From NCBI GenBank assembly GCA_002428525.1, contig DIWU01000009.1, positions 30,352-82,035 on the forward strand: a stretch of 51,684 nt of DNA, written 5' to 3'. Position 1 is the first letter of the stretch; every line of letters starts with the position of its first letter. The stretch comes from a bacterium UBP14_UBA6098. Lineage in GTDB: Bacteria > UBP14 > UBA6098. Made by a program: the position numbers and the translations under genes. Under the pieces are notes generated by a model, which saw only the letters and a program-made list of their open reading frames with translations, searched no databases and was not told the origin of the DNA. Shown here in pieces: positions 1 to 8,413 of the stretch.

Positions 1-1466
1 TTGCCGGTGCCCTTGAATTCCTCGAAGATGACCTCGTCCATCTTGCTTCCTGTCTCGATAAGCGCGGTGCCGAGGATTGTAAGACTTCCGCCCTCTTCGA
101 TATTCCTCGCGGCGCCGAAGAAGCGCTTCGGCTTTTGAAGCGCGGAGGCGTCAACACCGCCGGTGAGGATTCGGCCGGAGTGCGGCGCGACGGAGTTATA
201 GGCGCGTGCGAGCCTCGTGATCGAATCGAGCAGGATCACGACATCGCGCTTGTGCTCGACAAGCCGCTTCGCGCGCTCGATCACCATATCGGCGACCTGA
301 ACATGGCGTTGCGGTGCCTCATCGAAGGTGCTGGAGACAACCTCGGCCTTGACCGAGCGTTGCATATCGGTGACCTCTTCGGGGCGCTCGTCGATGAGCA
401 GAACGATTAGCTTGACCTCGGGGTGATTCAGCGTTAGCGCGTTGGCTATCTTCTGGAGGAGGACGGTCTTTCCGGCCTTCGGCGGGCTTGTGATAAGGCC
501 TCTTTGGCCTTTGCCGATCGGGGTCAGAAGGTCCATTATCCTTGTCGAGGCTTCCGAGGGGGCGTTCTCGAGAATAAGGCGCTCGTTGGGATAAAGCGGG
601 GTCAAGTTGTCGAAGAGAATCTTATGGCGCAGGGCTTCGGGGCCTTCGTCGTTAACAGTCTCGACCTTAAGCAGGGCGAAGAAGCGCTCGGTGTCCTTGG
701 GCGGTCGTATATGGCCGGCTATTTCGTCGCCTGTGCGAAGCCCGAAGCGCTTGATCTGGCTGGGTGAAACATAGATATCGTCTTGGCCGGCGAGGTAGTT
801 GTAATCGGGACTGCGAAGAAAACCGTAACCGTCGGGAAGCACCTCCAAAACGCCGCTTCCGGAGATATTCCCATTGAAACTGACCACCTTCTCAAGATAT
901 TTGAAGATGATCTCCTGCCGACGAAGCGAACTCGGGCTTTCGACGCCGACCTCCTCGGCCATAGCGACCAGCTCGTCGATGCGCTTCTTCTTGAGTTCCT
1001 CGAGGTTGGCGTCTTTGCCGTTGCCGATGAAGGCGGTAGCCTCGACGCGCGGGCGATTGATCTGTTGCTTCTCGACCTCGACAGGCTTCGGGCGGAATTC
1101 CGGTCTTTCGACGGGAGCCTGTCTTTCGACGGGAGCCGGCTTTTCTTCTGGAACCGGTTTTACGATTGGCTCGGGGGGTTTTTCTTTTGCGGGTTTCGGT
1201 TTGACCGGTTCCTCTTTCCGCGGAGGTTGGCTCGGTTTGTCCGAAAGCCTCGGCCGACCGCGCTTTCTCTTCTCGATAACCGGCTCGGGTTCCGGCATCT
1301 CGCCGTGATACTCGATATCTAAGGGTTTGACGCTTCTAAGAAGCGCATACTCGGGCGGAAGCTCGTCCTCTTCGCTTACGTGTCTATGGACAGGTTCTTG
1401 CTCTTCGATCTTCTCGACGGGTTTTTCCTCGATTTCCTTGTCCTTCACGATCTTTTTTCTTCCCAT
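1..1466 (-). CDS. rho: Transcription termination factor Rho (C-terminus beyond left edge)
   Basis: Rho is a hexameric RNA-dependent ATPase that ends transcription. Translating the minus strand from ATG 1466 (GAGAGG just upstream) gives about 488 residues before the window edge. A charged, proline-rich extension of roughly 130 residues (repeated PVE, KPEP and KPAP motifs) comes first. Then come a Rho N-terminal helical segment (LEELKKKRIDELVAMAEE), a cold-shock RNA-binding domain (GYGFLRSPDYNYL), Walker A (SPPKAGKTVLL, about residue 326), Walker B (DVVILLDSITRLARAYN) and the Q-loop region (TGGVDASALQKPKRFFGAARN). The last residues visible are EEFKGTG, so only the extreme C-terminus is missing. 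The basic/proline-rich insert before the helical domain is common in Rho of non-model phyla and may add RNA binding. The gene lies 50 nt downstream of argS on the same strand. Confidence 0.97.
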   Translation of the reverse strand, partial: MGRKKIVKDKEIEEKPVEKIEEQEPVHRHVSEEDELPPEYALLRSVKPLDIEYHGEMPEPEPVIEKRKRGRPRLSDKPSQPPRKEEPVKPKPAKEKPPEPIVKPVPEEKPAPVERQAPVERPEFRPKPVEVEKQQINRPRVEATAFIGNGKDANLEELKKKRIDELVAMAEEVGVESPSSLRRQEIIFKYLEKVVSFNGNISGSGVLEVLPDGYGFLRSPDYNYLAGQDDIYVSPSQIKRFGLRTGDEIAGHIRPPKDTERFFALLKVETVNDEGPEALRHKILFDNLTPLYPNERLILENAPSEASTRIMDLLTPIGKGQRGLITSPPKAGKTVLLQKIANALTLNHPEVKLIVLLIDERPEEVTDMQRSVKAEVVSSTFDEAPQRHVQVADMVIERAKRLVEHKRDVVILLDSITRLARAYNSVAPHSGRILTGGVDASALQKPKRFFGAARNIEEGGSLTILGTALIETGSKMDEVIFEEFKGTG

Positions 1467-1516
1467 TTTTACCTCTCTGTTTTGTAATAATTAGATAATT
1501 TTTGTTCGAAGGTTAA

Positions 1517-3247
1517 TTACATGTTTTCGGGTGATGAGATTCCGAGCATATCCAAGCCCAGCGAAAGCGTCTGTTTGATCGAATGGCAGAGGGCTAAGCG
1601 CGCGGTGGTCAGTTCCTCGTCGGGGCCGACAATCCTATGCTTGGCATAGAATGGATGGAAGGTTTGCGCGAGTTCGAGAAGATAAAAACAAAGATAGTGC
1701 GCCGACATCTCGAGAGCGCATTTCGAGAGAACATAGGGCAACTGAGCGATCTTTCGCGCGAGCGCCATCTCCTCGGGGTGAACTAACATCGCGAAATCGC
1801 GCTTTCCCGCGGATCGAACATCGCGGCCGCTAATACGAGCGTGTTCGAGAATCCCGCAAATTCGGGCGTGGGCATATTGTATATAAAAAACCGGGTTTTC
1901 GTCGGTTTCCTTGCGAGCCAGATCGAGATCGAAATCGAGATGAGCCTCCATCCGCCTAGCGGTGAAGAAGAACCTCGCGACATCGGCGCCGACATCGGCT
2001 AAAAGCTCCGCGAGCGTGACAATATTCCCGCTACGCTTCGACATCTTGACCTTCTCGCCGCCTTCGAGCAGGTTAACCTGTTGAAGTGTAAGGACATCGA
2101 AGACGCCGCAAAAACCGAGGGTCTTCATCGCGGCCTTCATTCGGCCGATATGGCCATGGTGATCCGGCCCCCAAATATCGTAGATATGGTCGAATCCGCG
2201 GGCGATTTTATCGCGGTGATAGGCTATATCCACCGCGCCGTAGGTCCATTCGCCATCGGACTTGACAAGCACGAAGGCCTGTTCGTTGGGATCGACCTTG
2301 GAGGTGTCGAACCATTCGGCGCCGTCTTGGATAATTGTCCCGCCCTTTTTGCGAAGCAATTCAAGGGTTTCGTCAACTTTTTTCCCGGCGCGAAGCCGGG
2401 TTTCGCGATAGTATTCGTCGATATTCGTTCCGAAGGCCTCGAGGGTCTCGCGAATTCCGGCGATCATCCTATCGACAATCCATTCGCGGAGCGCGGAGAA
2501 AAGCCTTTTCTTTTCCTCGTTTCCGGTGATTGTGAAAAATCCGGTCACCCACTCGGATGTGATCGTTCCGCCGAGGTTATCGGAGAGAAGCTTAAAAAGC
2601 TGTCCGGTTTTTTCCGGCTCCGTATCGGTGAAGAAAACCGCCTCGTCGGCGAGATAATCCCCGCGGTAGCCGTCCATGCCGAACTCGATCGAGAAGCCCT
2701 TTAGTTCCAACACGCGCAGGATAAACGAGACAGTGAGTTCTTTAATCTGGTTTCCGGCGTCGTTGAGGTAGTATTCGGAGCGGACATCATAGCCTGCGAA
2801 ACGAAGGATATTGACGAGCGAGCTTCCGACCGCCGCGGCCCTTGCGCTGACAACATTGAGTGGGCCGGTCGGGTTCGCGGAGACATATTCGATCTGGTAT
2901 TTGCCCTTATGGGAACCGATTCGACCGAGGATACGGGGCTCTGCGGCAACCTGAGCTAAAACCTCTCGAAGGAAAACATCGGAGTAGTAAAAATTCAAAA
3001 AGCCCGCACCCTCGGGCCTAACCGTGGAGAAGGCGGCCGGCAATTCGATCCTTCCGGCGATCTCCGAGGCGATTTCCTTGGGCGGCCGCCGAAGCTCGCG
3101 CGCGAGCTGGAAGGGCAGGTTGGACGAGAGATCGCCGAACTGGAGGTTGTCCGGGATTGTAAGCTCGGGCTTGACATCGATTTTCCAGAGGCTGTGGGCG
3201 GCCTCCTTGATCGCTTTAACAAGTTCGTCCCTCGCCTCAAAGATCAT
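1517..3247 (-). CDS. argS: Arginyl-tRNA synthetase (class I)
   Basis: Charges tRNA-Arg with arginine in the cytoplasm. The length (576 aa) is normal. The N-terminal tRNA-D-loop domain (FGDLSSNLPFQLAREL) comes first, then the Rossmann catalytic core (EYVSANPTGPL, SEYYLNDAGNQI, IYDIWGPDHHGHIGRM), the KMSKS loop as KMSKR at residues 401-405, and the C-terminal DALR anticodon-binding domain. Oddity: the first class I signature, normally H-x-G-H after NPTGPL, reads N-V-V-S at residues 131-134, so both histidines are absent. The rest is intact and there is no sign of decay, so I call it functional. The start ATG overlaps the end of rsfS by 11 nt, which suggests translational coupling. Confidence 0.96.
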   Translation of the reverse strand: MIFEARDELVKAIKEAAHSLWKIDVKPELTIPDNLQFGDLSSNLPFQLARELRRPPKEIASEIAGRIELPAAFSTVRPEGAGFLNFYYSDVFLREVLAQVAAEPRILGRIGSHKGKYQIEYVSANPTGPLNVVSARAAAVGSSLVNILRFAGYDVRSEYYLNDAGNQIKELTVSFILRVLELKGFSIEFGMDGYRGDYLADEAVFFTDTEPEKTGQLFKLLSDNLGGTITSEWVTGFFTITGNEEKKRLFSALREWIVDRMIAGIRETLEAFGTNIDEYYRETRLRAGKKVDETLELLRKKGGTIIQDGAEWFDTSKVDPNEQAFVLVKSDGEWTYGAVDIAYHRDKIARGFDHIYDIWGPDHHGHIGRMKAAMKTLGFCGVFDVLTLQQVNLLEGGEKVKMSKRSGNIVTLAELLADVGADVARFFFTARRMEAHLDFDLDLARKETDENPVFYIQYAHARICGILEHARISGRDVRSAGKRDFAMLVHPEEMALARKIAQLPYVLSKCALEMSAHYLCFYLLELAQTFHPFYAKHRIVGPDEELTTARLALCHSIKQTLSLGLDMLGISSPENM

Positions 3248-3632
3248 CTTGCGCTCCGCTATTATCGGCCTCCGAGGCTTCGATCACAATCGAGGGGGCG
3301 TCTCCCCAATGACCCTCCAGCCCGAAGAATTCGCGCTTTTCGGGCATGAAAATATGAACAACGACATCGAAAATATCGATAATCACCCAAGACTCGCTGT
3401 TCAGTCCCTCGACGCGAACCGTCCCGATATGTGCCGATTTAATATCGTCGATAAGCTCGTCGGCGAGAACCTTGAGATGCCTTCTGCTCTGTGCGCTGGC
3501 GATAACAAACCAATCGGCTATGTCTGTAAGCTCTCTCATATCGAGGACTCGAACATCGCGGCCCAATTTCTCAGCGATTGTCTCGCCGATTGCGATCGCG
3601 ATCTCTCTCGAGGTCGCTTTTTCTTCCGTCAT
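3237..3632 (-). CDS. rsfS: Ribosomal silencing factor RsfS (Iojap family)
   Basis: RsfS binds ribosomal protein L14 on the 50S subunit and blocks subunit joining when growth slows. The 131-aa product has the family core: helix EIAIAIGETIAEKLGRDV, strand DMRELTDIADWFVIASAQS, RRHLKVLADELIDD, and the ending ESWVIIDIFDVVVHIFMPEKREFFGLEGHWGDAP. Length and order match the family. The start ATG overlaps the stop of the LytR_C-like gene (ATGA type), and its own stop overlaps argS. The arrangement LytR_C-like protein then rsfS recurs in many bacteria. Confidence 0.95.
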   Translation of the reverse strand: MTEEKATSREIAIAIGETIAEKLGRDVRVLDMRELTDIADWFVIASAQSRRHLKVLADELIDDIKSAHIGTVRVEGLNSESWVIIDIFDVVVHIFMPEKREFFGLEGHWGDAPSIVIEASEADNSGAQDDL

Positions 3633-4108
3633 ATTGTCTCTTTTTCTTTTAGTTTGGTTAAAATTTCGGGATAGTCGAGGCCGATGACGACCGTGGCATC
3701 AACCATAAGATCGTATTTTTGAAGGACTATCCTATCCCGGGGCAATCCGAACAGGCCGGCCAAAGACTCGGCCACCTGAACATTACCGACCCTATCGACG
3801 ATAATGCTCGATGGATAGAGGAACCCGGTTTCCTGTTTGAGATCGACAACATCTATACCGATCTCCCTAAGCTTCGCGCCTATCTGCTGAACCTCAGAGC
3901 CCCGGCCGCATCCGCCGAACAGTTCGATCTTGATAGCTCCCTTATCCGGAAGGATCTTGGCGGTCGGCTCGGGTTTATTGGGGTTGAAATATTGAATTGC
4001 GATATATACGCCGACAATAGCCAAAACAACGATTACAGTCCAGTCAACGACCTTGAGAATCCTTTTTGATAACGGTAAATCGGATTTAGCTGTGCGGGTT
4101 TTTGCCAT
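3629..4108 (-). CDS. Membrane-anchored protein with LytR C-terminal-like domain
   Basis: 159 aa. A lysine/arginine-rich N-terminus is followed by one transmembrane helix (VDWTVIVVLAIVGVYIAI, about residues 22-40), giving a single-span protein with an exported domain. The exported part (IKIELFGGCGRGSEVQQIGAKLREIG ... YPSSIIVDRVGN ... VAESLAGLFGL ... VVIGLDY) follows the pattern of the LytR_C domain: a strand, a helix with 'G.a..v...L...G..V', and a late 'DvtVvlG.D'. That domain often follows LCP cell-wall glycopolymer ligases, or stands alone as here. Exact function unknown. Overlaps rsfS by 4 nt. Confidence 0.72.
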   Translation of the reverse strand: MAKTRTAKSDLPLSKRILKVVDWTVIVVLAIVGVYIAIQYFNPNKPEPTAKILPDKGAIKIELFGGCGRGSEVQQIGAKLREIGIDVVDLKQETGFLYPSSIIVDRVGNVQVAESLAGLFGLPRDRIVLQKYDLMVDATVVIGLDYPEILTKLKEKETI

Positions 4109-4117
4109 TTTGGCGAG

Positions 4118-4606
4118 TTAGAATCCTATCGGCCTATGCCATGGGTTAACCAAAAAATTATCTCCCGAAATCTTCTGCGGTGCGAGCTGAAGGTCGATCC
4201 TCAAGATCGTTCCGTCCTTCGGCCTCCAGTCCAGATGCAACGAGGGGGTAAGCTCGGTTTTTGTCAAGCCCTTCGAGCTTGTTTGAGAAATATCGACTGT
4301 GACCGTGGTTCTCATCGAGTTCGAAATCGCGTAATCGAAGCCGTGGGTATAACTGAGAACCGAGGCCGAGCTATTGTTTCCGGAGTAGTATCCGAAGCTC
4401 AAACTCTTGTTTTGAGCGAGGCCGTCCTTGGCCATCAGCGACGAATGGCCGCTCTCTCGGGAAATAAACGAGCCTTGTGAAAAATCGTTGTTCGCTCGCG
4501 GAGCCTCGACCTTCGACTTTGCGCTATAAAGGCTGTCGTTACCCGAGCATAATGCCGCGGCGACGATAAAAAATAAAACAAGAATAACTCGAATCGGCTT
4601 TTTCAT
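4118..4606 (-). CDS. Small secreted/outer-membrane protein of unknown function
   Basis: 162 aa with a clear Sec signal peptide (MKKPIRVILVLFFIVAAALCSG). The mature part is rich in serine, threonine and alternating hydrophobic strands (SLSFGYYSGN, ASVLSYTHGFDYAI, MRTTVTVDISQTS, ELTPSLHLDWRPKDG, ILRIDLQLAPQKI). This suggests a half-barrel or beta-sandwich that resembles the strands of an outer-membrane beta-barrel but is too short for a complete one. I recognise no family. Its own promoter-like sequence lies at 4657-4684, and the gene ends 10 nt before the LytR_C-like gene, so it probably leads that small operon. Confidence 0.6.
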   Translation of the reverse strand: MKKPIRVILVLFFIVAAALCSGNDSLYSAKSKVEAPRANNDFSQGSFISRESGHSSLMAKDGLAQNKSLSFGYYSGNNSSASVLSYTHGFDYAISNSMRTTVTVDISQTSSKGLTKTELTPSLHLDWRPKDGTILRIDLQLAPQKISGDNFLVNPWHRPIGF

Positions 4607-4656
4607 ATTATTGAGGGTATCAGGTTCCGGCGGGCGACCATCAACGATTCAGAAAT

Positions 4657-4684
4657 AATATACATTCGCAACGACTAAAGTCAA
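4657..4684 (-). promoter_or_regulatory. Sigma70-type promoter for the 4606-start gene
   Basis: On the minus strand TTGACT (4684-4679) and TATATT (4662-4657) are separated by 16 bp. The start codon is about 50 nt downstream. The box overlaps nothing coding; the upstream gene stops at 4696. Confidence 0.55.
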
Positions 4685-4695
4685 GTCGATTTTTC

Positions 4696-5109
4696 CTACT
4701 TAACGACAGGCACGATAATACCCTTGTCGGGGTGCGCGAAACATCGGCCGCCGTCGTAGTCGAGCTGGATTTGGACGCTTGTTCCGGTATAATCTTTGAC
4801 CATCTTCGCGATACGAAGGGCATCCTCTTTTTCGTCGCCCTCGATCGATCGTTTGTAAACACGAATATAAACGGGGAAATGGTTTTCTATCGCGTATCCC
4901 TCTTGCGACAGCTTATTGATAACCTCCGTAAGCTCCGGAATCTCGACATTCGTGCTATAATCGATAACTACTTTGTCGGGCGGCGGCTGGCATCGAGGGG
5001 AGAAAAAGATAATTAAAAGGCCGAGCAAAACCCCCGTCCCGATTGCCTCGGCGACGGGTATTCTCTTTTTATCGCGATATTTCATTTTTTGATCAATAGT
5101 CATTTTCAC
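4696..5109 (-). CDS. Single-span membrane protein, unknown
   Basis: 137 aa. A basic N-terminus (MKYRDKKRIPVAE) leads into one hydrophobic helix (IGTGVLLGLLIIFF, about residues 22-37) and a soluble domain of about 100 residues with an alpha/beta pattern (DKVVIDYSTNVEIPELTEV, INKLSQEGYAIE, VYIRVYKRSIEG, DALRIAKMVKDYTG, VQIQLDYDGG). The conserved-looking end is RCFAHPDKGIIVPVVK. It might be a periplasmic lipid- or peptidoglycan-related accessory, but I recognise no family. Its start overlaps the end of the preceding lipoprotein gene by 17 nt, so the two are probably co-translated. Confidence 0.62.
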   Translation of the reverse strand: MKMTIDQKMKYRDKKRIPVAEAIGTGVLLGLLIIFFSPRCQPPPDKVVIDYSTNVEIPELTEVINKLSQEGYAIENHFPVYIRVYKRSIEGDEKEDALRIAKMVKDYTGTSVQIQLDYDGGRCFAHPDKGIIVPVVK

Positions 5110-5890
5110 AACGATACATATTCCATATCTCGATATTTGAGGGAACTTTCAAGTGAAATATTCCATCGGGTATCTCTTTGTCCAAAAATTCTTTTTCGAT
5201 CTCGATCATAACCTTCTCGCCGCGAATCGGATTAGTGATCACGATACTACGAGGGCGGGCGATTCCGGAAACCTCGATAAAATCGGAATAGCCGATATCC
5301 AATATACCGCTTCCGTCCTCGGTGAAAATCTGAATAGTCTTCGGCGCCCATATTGAGGGCAGGATTTCAATCCTCGTGAAAAAAGGCCCCTCAGCGAAGA
5401 TCAACTCGTAGCTTTGTCCCTCCTTGTCGAAGCTCCGAAGGCCGTCGCGCCTTTCATCTATATTCAGCCTTCCGATAAGCGCCGATACCAGATCGGCCGT
5501 GCCGATTTTCAAGCCGACAACCGGATTCACACCGTCGCCGTCGATCGCGACAAAGAGCGTCTCTTTGCTCGGAACATAAACCGCCATCGAATCACCTATC
5601 GAGATCGCGACCGCGGGCACAGAACCAACAAGGCCGCGAATATTGGCTCTGAAGCTATCCGGCCGGGCAAAGAAATAATCGGCACTGAACGAGCCGGACA
5701 AGGTCGGCGACTCGAAGCGCAAGGAAAACCTTCCTGCGAGGGATTCGAGGCGGGTATCCCTTAGGGATAATGAATCGAGCAACGCCTCGGATTCGATATC
5801 GACCTTTTTGAAATCGGTGATTGTTCTCGGAGCGGCGCAAGCGAGAAAAAGTGCGAAAACAATGATAACCGGCGCTATCTGACGAGAGAT
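5093..5890 (-). CDS. LolB/DUF4292-like outer-membrane lipoprotein with non-canonical start
   Basis: The first ATG in frame (5782) would remove the export signal. Reading upstream in the same open frame restores a classical lipoprotein signal: basic SRQ, hydrophobic IAPVIIVFALFL, then lipobox LAC with the cysteine codon at 5837-5839. There is no ATG, GTG or TTG before it. The best-placed candidate is ATC at 5890, nine nt after GGAGG; ATA at 5878, overlapping the TAG of the upstream gene, is the alternative. The mature protein (LESLAGRFSLRFESPTLSGSFSADYFF, FRANIRGLVGS, DSMAVYVPS) has the concave beta-sheet pattern of LolB/DUF4292 lipoproteins, which handle lipids or lipoproteins at the outer membrane. 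About 265 aa. Family assignment is by pattern only, and the start is unproven. Confidence 0.6.
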   Translation of the reverse strand: MSRQIAPVIIVFALFLACAAPRTITDFKKVDIESEALLDSLSLRDTRLESLAGRFSLRFESPTLSGSFSADYFFARPDSFRANIRGLVGSVPAVAISIGDSMAVYVPSKETLFVAIDGDGVNPVVGLKIGTADLVSALIGRLNIDERRDGLRSFDKEGQSYELIFAEGPFFTRIEILPSIWAPKTIQIFTEDGSGILDIGYSDFIEVSGIARPRSIVITNPIRGEKVMIEIEKEFLDKEIPDGIFHLKVPSNIEIWNMYRCENDY

Positions 5891-8193
5891 ATTCCCCTCC
5901 CTCCGACGACCTCGCCGCTCGGAGCCCTCATCACCGCCAAATAGATTCCGGAGGGCAACTCATCGCCGGATCGATCGACAGCCCTCCAGAACGAGCCGTC
6001 ACCCGGGTGCTTGCAGACCAACCGGCCGGAGAGATCGTAAAGCTCGACCGGCATCGGAGCACTTATACGGCAGGCCGCGTTGAAGGGGTTCGGCTCGACG
6101 GAGATTAACCCCTCCGAAACCGGCCTTTCAACTTCAGGAATATCGGTCCATTCGAGCAAATAGTAGAGGATATTGTCGATATAACCGTCCCGCGCAAGGG
6201 TGCTCTCTGCGGCGCAGGAGTAAAACGAGCTGATTATTCTAACCGAAGTTCCGATATTTTTGAAGGCCGCACGAATAGGGCTGACAGTCGGCGAGGGGCC
6301 GAGGTGCGAAATCGCGATGGCATCCCCCCCGGAGGTGACGATCAGCTCGTCCGCGAAATGATCGGCCTCCGAGCGGAAGGCATAGGAGATAGTATCGCCC
6401 TCATCGATCGACTCGAAATCCCTGTATAGCACCAACTTCTCGATATTGCCGGTCGAGGCGGAGAAGCCGTCGGCACCGTAATCGACACCGAAGAGGCCGA
6501 AGAACTCCCGCGCGGCGAGGCTTCCGGTGCTGTAGTCGCAGGCGTTGTCGAGACCCTCCCAATAAACGCTTCCCCCGGCGCCGACAAAGTCGGTGAGCGC
6601 TCCGATAGAGGCGTCATCGGCGATAGCATTAGTTCCGAGGCGATTTCCGGTGAAAAAGGCTATCGCCCGAACACCGGACAGATCGAGCGAGGCGATATTC
6701 GGGTCCTGAGCGGTGATTCCGGCATCGACTCGCCCGGAGACCATGGAATAAAAGGCCTCCGCCGGTCCGATTCCCCACGGCATTAGGACATCGCCGTTGT
6801 CCCAGTCGATCACCAAGAGGTCGTAATCCACCGGCCCGCCGTGGAATAGAGTGAAATTGATCGTAGTATCGCCGAAGAAGACCATCGGGAACGCCGAGTC
6901 CGGCTCGTAGCCCACGTGTGAAGCGACGATTTTATACATACCGGGGGTAAGGCCGGTGAAGGCGTAGGCCCCAGCCGCGTCGGTGGTGTCGTAGAGAACC
7001 GAGGAGTCGCCCAAAATCGAGGTCATCGAGAGGATGCTCCCCGCGTGGACAGCCGCACCGTCGAGCGTGACAGTTCCGCTCACGCTGTTGCCGCCGCCTC
7101 CGCCGGTTGTGTCCTCCATGAGGACTAAGTATATCATCGTGTCGCGGGTCATTGTTATGACTGTGCCCGCGTTAAAATAGTCTTCCCTGCTCGCGACGAT
7201 TGAGTAGGTCGCCGATGGGAGCGAGTCGAAGATGGTCTGCCCCATATCGTCGGTCATTTGCGAGATCGCGAGTTCGACGATCTCGACCTTGGTCAGCGCA
7301 AGCGAGGTCGGCGGGGGAAAGCCGGTCAGCATCGTTTGGACTGTGAGCGTGAGGGAACTGTCCGAGGGGCCGGTTCCGCCGGAGATATAGAATTCTATTG
7401 TGTCTGAAGCGATATTCGCCGGAGTCGCTCTATCTTGAACTTGAGCGATGGCTCTGACCGTCGCGCCGGCGGTGAAGGGCAAGAACGGTGTGAATTGAAC
7501 CCGAACGCCATCGACGATAGGGACCTTCGTCGTGATGAAACCGTAATCGACCGTGTCGATCCAGAAATGCACGGAAAACATCGAGGTGTCGATGCCCGAG
7601 GAGTCGGTGGCTTCGAAGTAAATCAATGATATATCGGGGCTTACAGTATCGCCATCGGCGGGGAACCAATTCGCGATTACCGGCGGAATCGTGTCGATAT
7701 CCCCCGGTTCGACCTCTTGGATCATCTTGAAAAAGGCGAAATATCCGACGGGAATTACAAGCGTGTCAACCGCATTCATCGGGAACCACTCGGCGACGGC
7801 ATCCTCGGACATGCCATAACCGGCATAGATTTGGCACATCGAGTCGAACGGCGCCCATGTGGGCATCCATCTGGCCTTGATATCCGGCGCGGTGTAGTTG
7901 CTGAATTGTGCCTTCCAGATGATCAAGGAATCGGTATCGGAGCGAATATCCTTCGCAAGGTTGAGCATACCGCCGTCGGTGGCCGCAAAGGCCGCCCCAA
8001 AGGTCAAGAATGAGGGAATAGCGATTGCATCGACTCCAAAATCGAAGCCGTCGGTCGCCCCCGGCTGGACACCGAGTGTGCACGAGGCCCACGATGTCGG
8101 TTCGTCCTCGAATGTTATCGCCATCCAGAATGTGTAGCCGAACGACAAGCCACAAACAGCGGCGAGCAACAACGATATTCTCACAGCTTTCAT
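5875..8193 (-). CDS. Large secreted protein with Ig-like and carboxypeptidase-regulatory-like domains and PNPFN sorting tail
   Basis: 772 aa from ATG 8193, chosen because GGGAGG lies 6 nt upstream and the frame then opens with signal peptide MKAVRISLLLAAVCGLSFG; a longer frame to 8283 has no signal. After an N-terminal region rich in aromatic residues comes an Ig-like domain (DTIPPVIANWFPADGD...). Two carboxypeptidase-regulatory-like beta-sandwiches follow (the second starting SVSGTVTLDGAAVHAG), linked by a GGGGG run. Next is an alpha/beta domain (VDYDLLVIDWDNGD ... GVRAIAFFTGN ... ALTDFVGAGGSVYWEG) that resembles a glutamine-amidotransferase-like or ThuA-like fold used in surface proteins. 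The C-terminus has EPNPFNA, YDLSGRLV and LPSGIYLAVM, the sorting module shared with other genes here. Probably surface-exposed or released; substrate unknown. Confidence 0.8.
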   Translation of the reverse strand: MKAVRISLLLAAVCGLSFGYTFWMAITFEDEPTSWASCTLGVQPGATDGFDFGVDAIAIPSFLTFGAAFAATDGGMLNLAKDIRSDTDSLIIWKAQFSNYTAPDIKARWMPTWAPFDSMCQIYAGYGMSEDAVAEWFPMNAVDTLVIPVGYFAFFKMIQEVEPGDIDTIPPVIANWFPADGDTVSPDISLIYFEATDSSGIDTSMFSVHFWIDTVDYGFITTKVPIVDGVRVQFTPFLPFTAGATVRAIAQVQDRATPANIASDTIEFYISGGTGPSDSSLTLTVQTMLTGFPPPTSLALTKVEIVELAISQMTDDMGQTIFDSLPSATYSIVASREDYFNAGTVITMTRDTMIYLVLMEDTTGGGGGNSVSGTVTLDGAAVHAGSILSMTSILGDSSVLYDTTDAAGAYAFTGLTPGMYKIVASHVGYEPDSAFPMVFFGDTTINFTLFHGGPVDYDLLVIDWDNGDVLMPWGIGPAEAFYSMVSGRVDAGITAQDPNIASLDLSGVRAIAFFTGNRLGTNAIADDASIGALTDFVGAGGSVYWEGLDNACDYSTGSLAAREFFGLFGVDYGADGFSASTGNIEKLVLYRDFESIDEGDTISYAFRSEADHFADELIVTSGGDAIAISHLGPSPTVSPIRAAFKNIGTSVRIISSFYSCAAESTLARDGYIDNILYYLLEWTDIPEVERPVSEGLISVEPNPFNAACRISAPMPVELYDLSGRLVCKHPGDGSFWRAVDRSGDELPSGIYLAVMRAPSGEVVGGRGISLVR

Positions 8194-8226
8194 TTTTCCT
8201 CCCAAAAACCGATAATTTTCCTTAAT

Positions 8227-8255
8227 AATATAATATCTCCGACCGCCGCTGTCAA
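8227..8255 (-). promoter_or_regulatory. Consensus sigma70-type promoter for the 8193-start secreted protein
   Basis: Minus strand TTGACA (8255-8250), 17-bp spacer, TATATT (8232-8227). It sits about 35 nt before the start codon and its Shine-Dalgarno. Confidence 0.72.
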
Positions 8256-8321
8256 GGTTATACCCAAAAAATTCGAGATGCAAATATCTAAGCGGTTTTA
8301 CTCGTGGAAATAATAATGAAC

Positions 8322-8350
8322 TTGCATTCGCAATTTGAAATTCTTATAAT
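8322..8350 (+). promoter_or_regulatory. Promoter of the gcv operon
   Basis: TTGCAT (8322-8327), 17-bp spacer, TATAAT (8345-8350). The predicted transcription start is near 8357, giving a leader of about 57 nt before gcvH. The leader carries a perfect palindrome, listed separately. Confidence 0.65.
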
Positions 8351-8374
8351 AATGAATCATATTGAAAGTTAAAA

Positions 8375-8388
8375 TGACCACGTGGTCA
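8375..8388. promoter_or_regulatory. 14-bp perfect palindrome, candidate operator of the gcv operon
   Basis: TGACCACGTGGTCA reads identically on both strands. It lies about 18 nt downstream of the predicted transcription start and 26 nt before the gcvH start. A dimeric repressor could block elongation from here. The symmetry is too compact to form an RNA hairpin with a normal loop, so a protein site is the better reading. I cannot name the regulator. Confidence 0.45.
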
Positions 8389-8413
8389 CATTCTCAATCC
8401 AAGGGAGGAAACG

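Noticed and set aside
8351..8413. Possible glycine riboswitch before gcvH
   Set aside because: The leader is only about 57 nt and lacks the paired aptamer motifs; only a palindrome and a Shine-Dalgarno are present.
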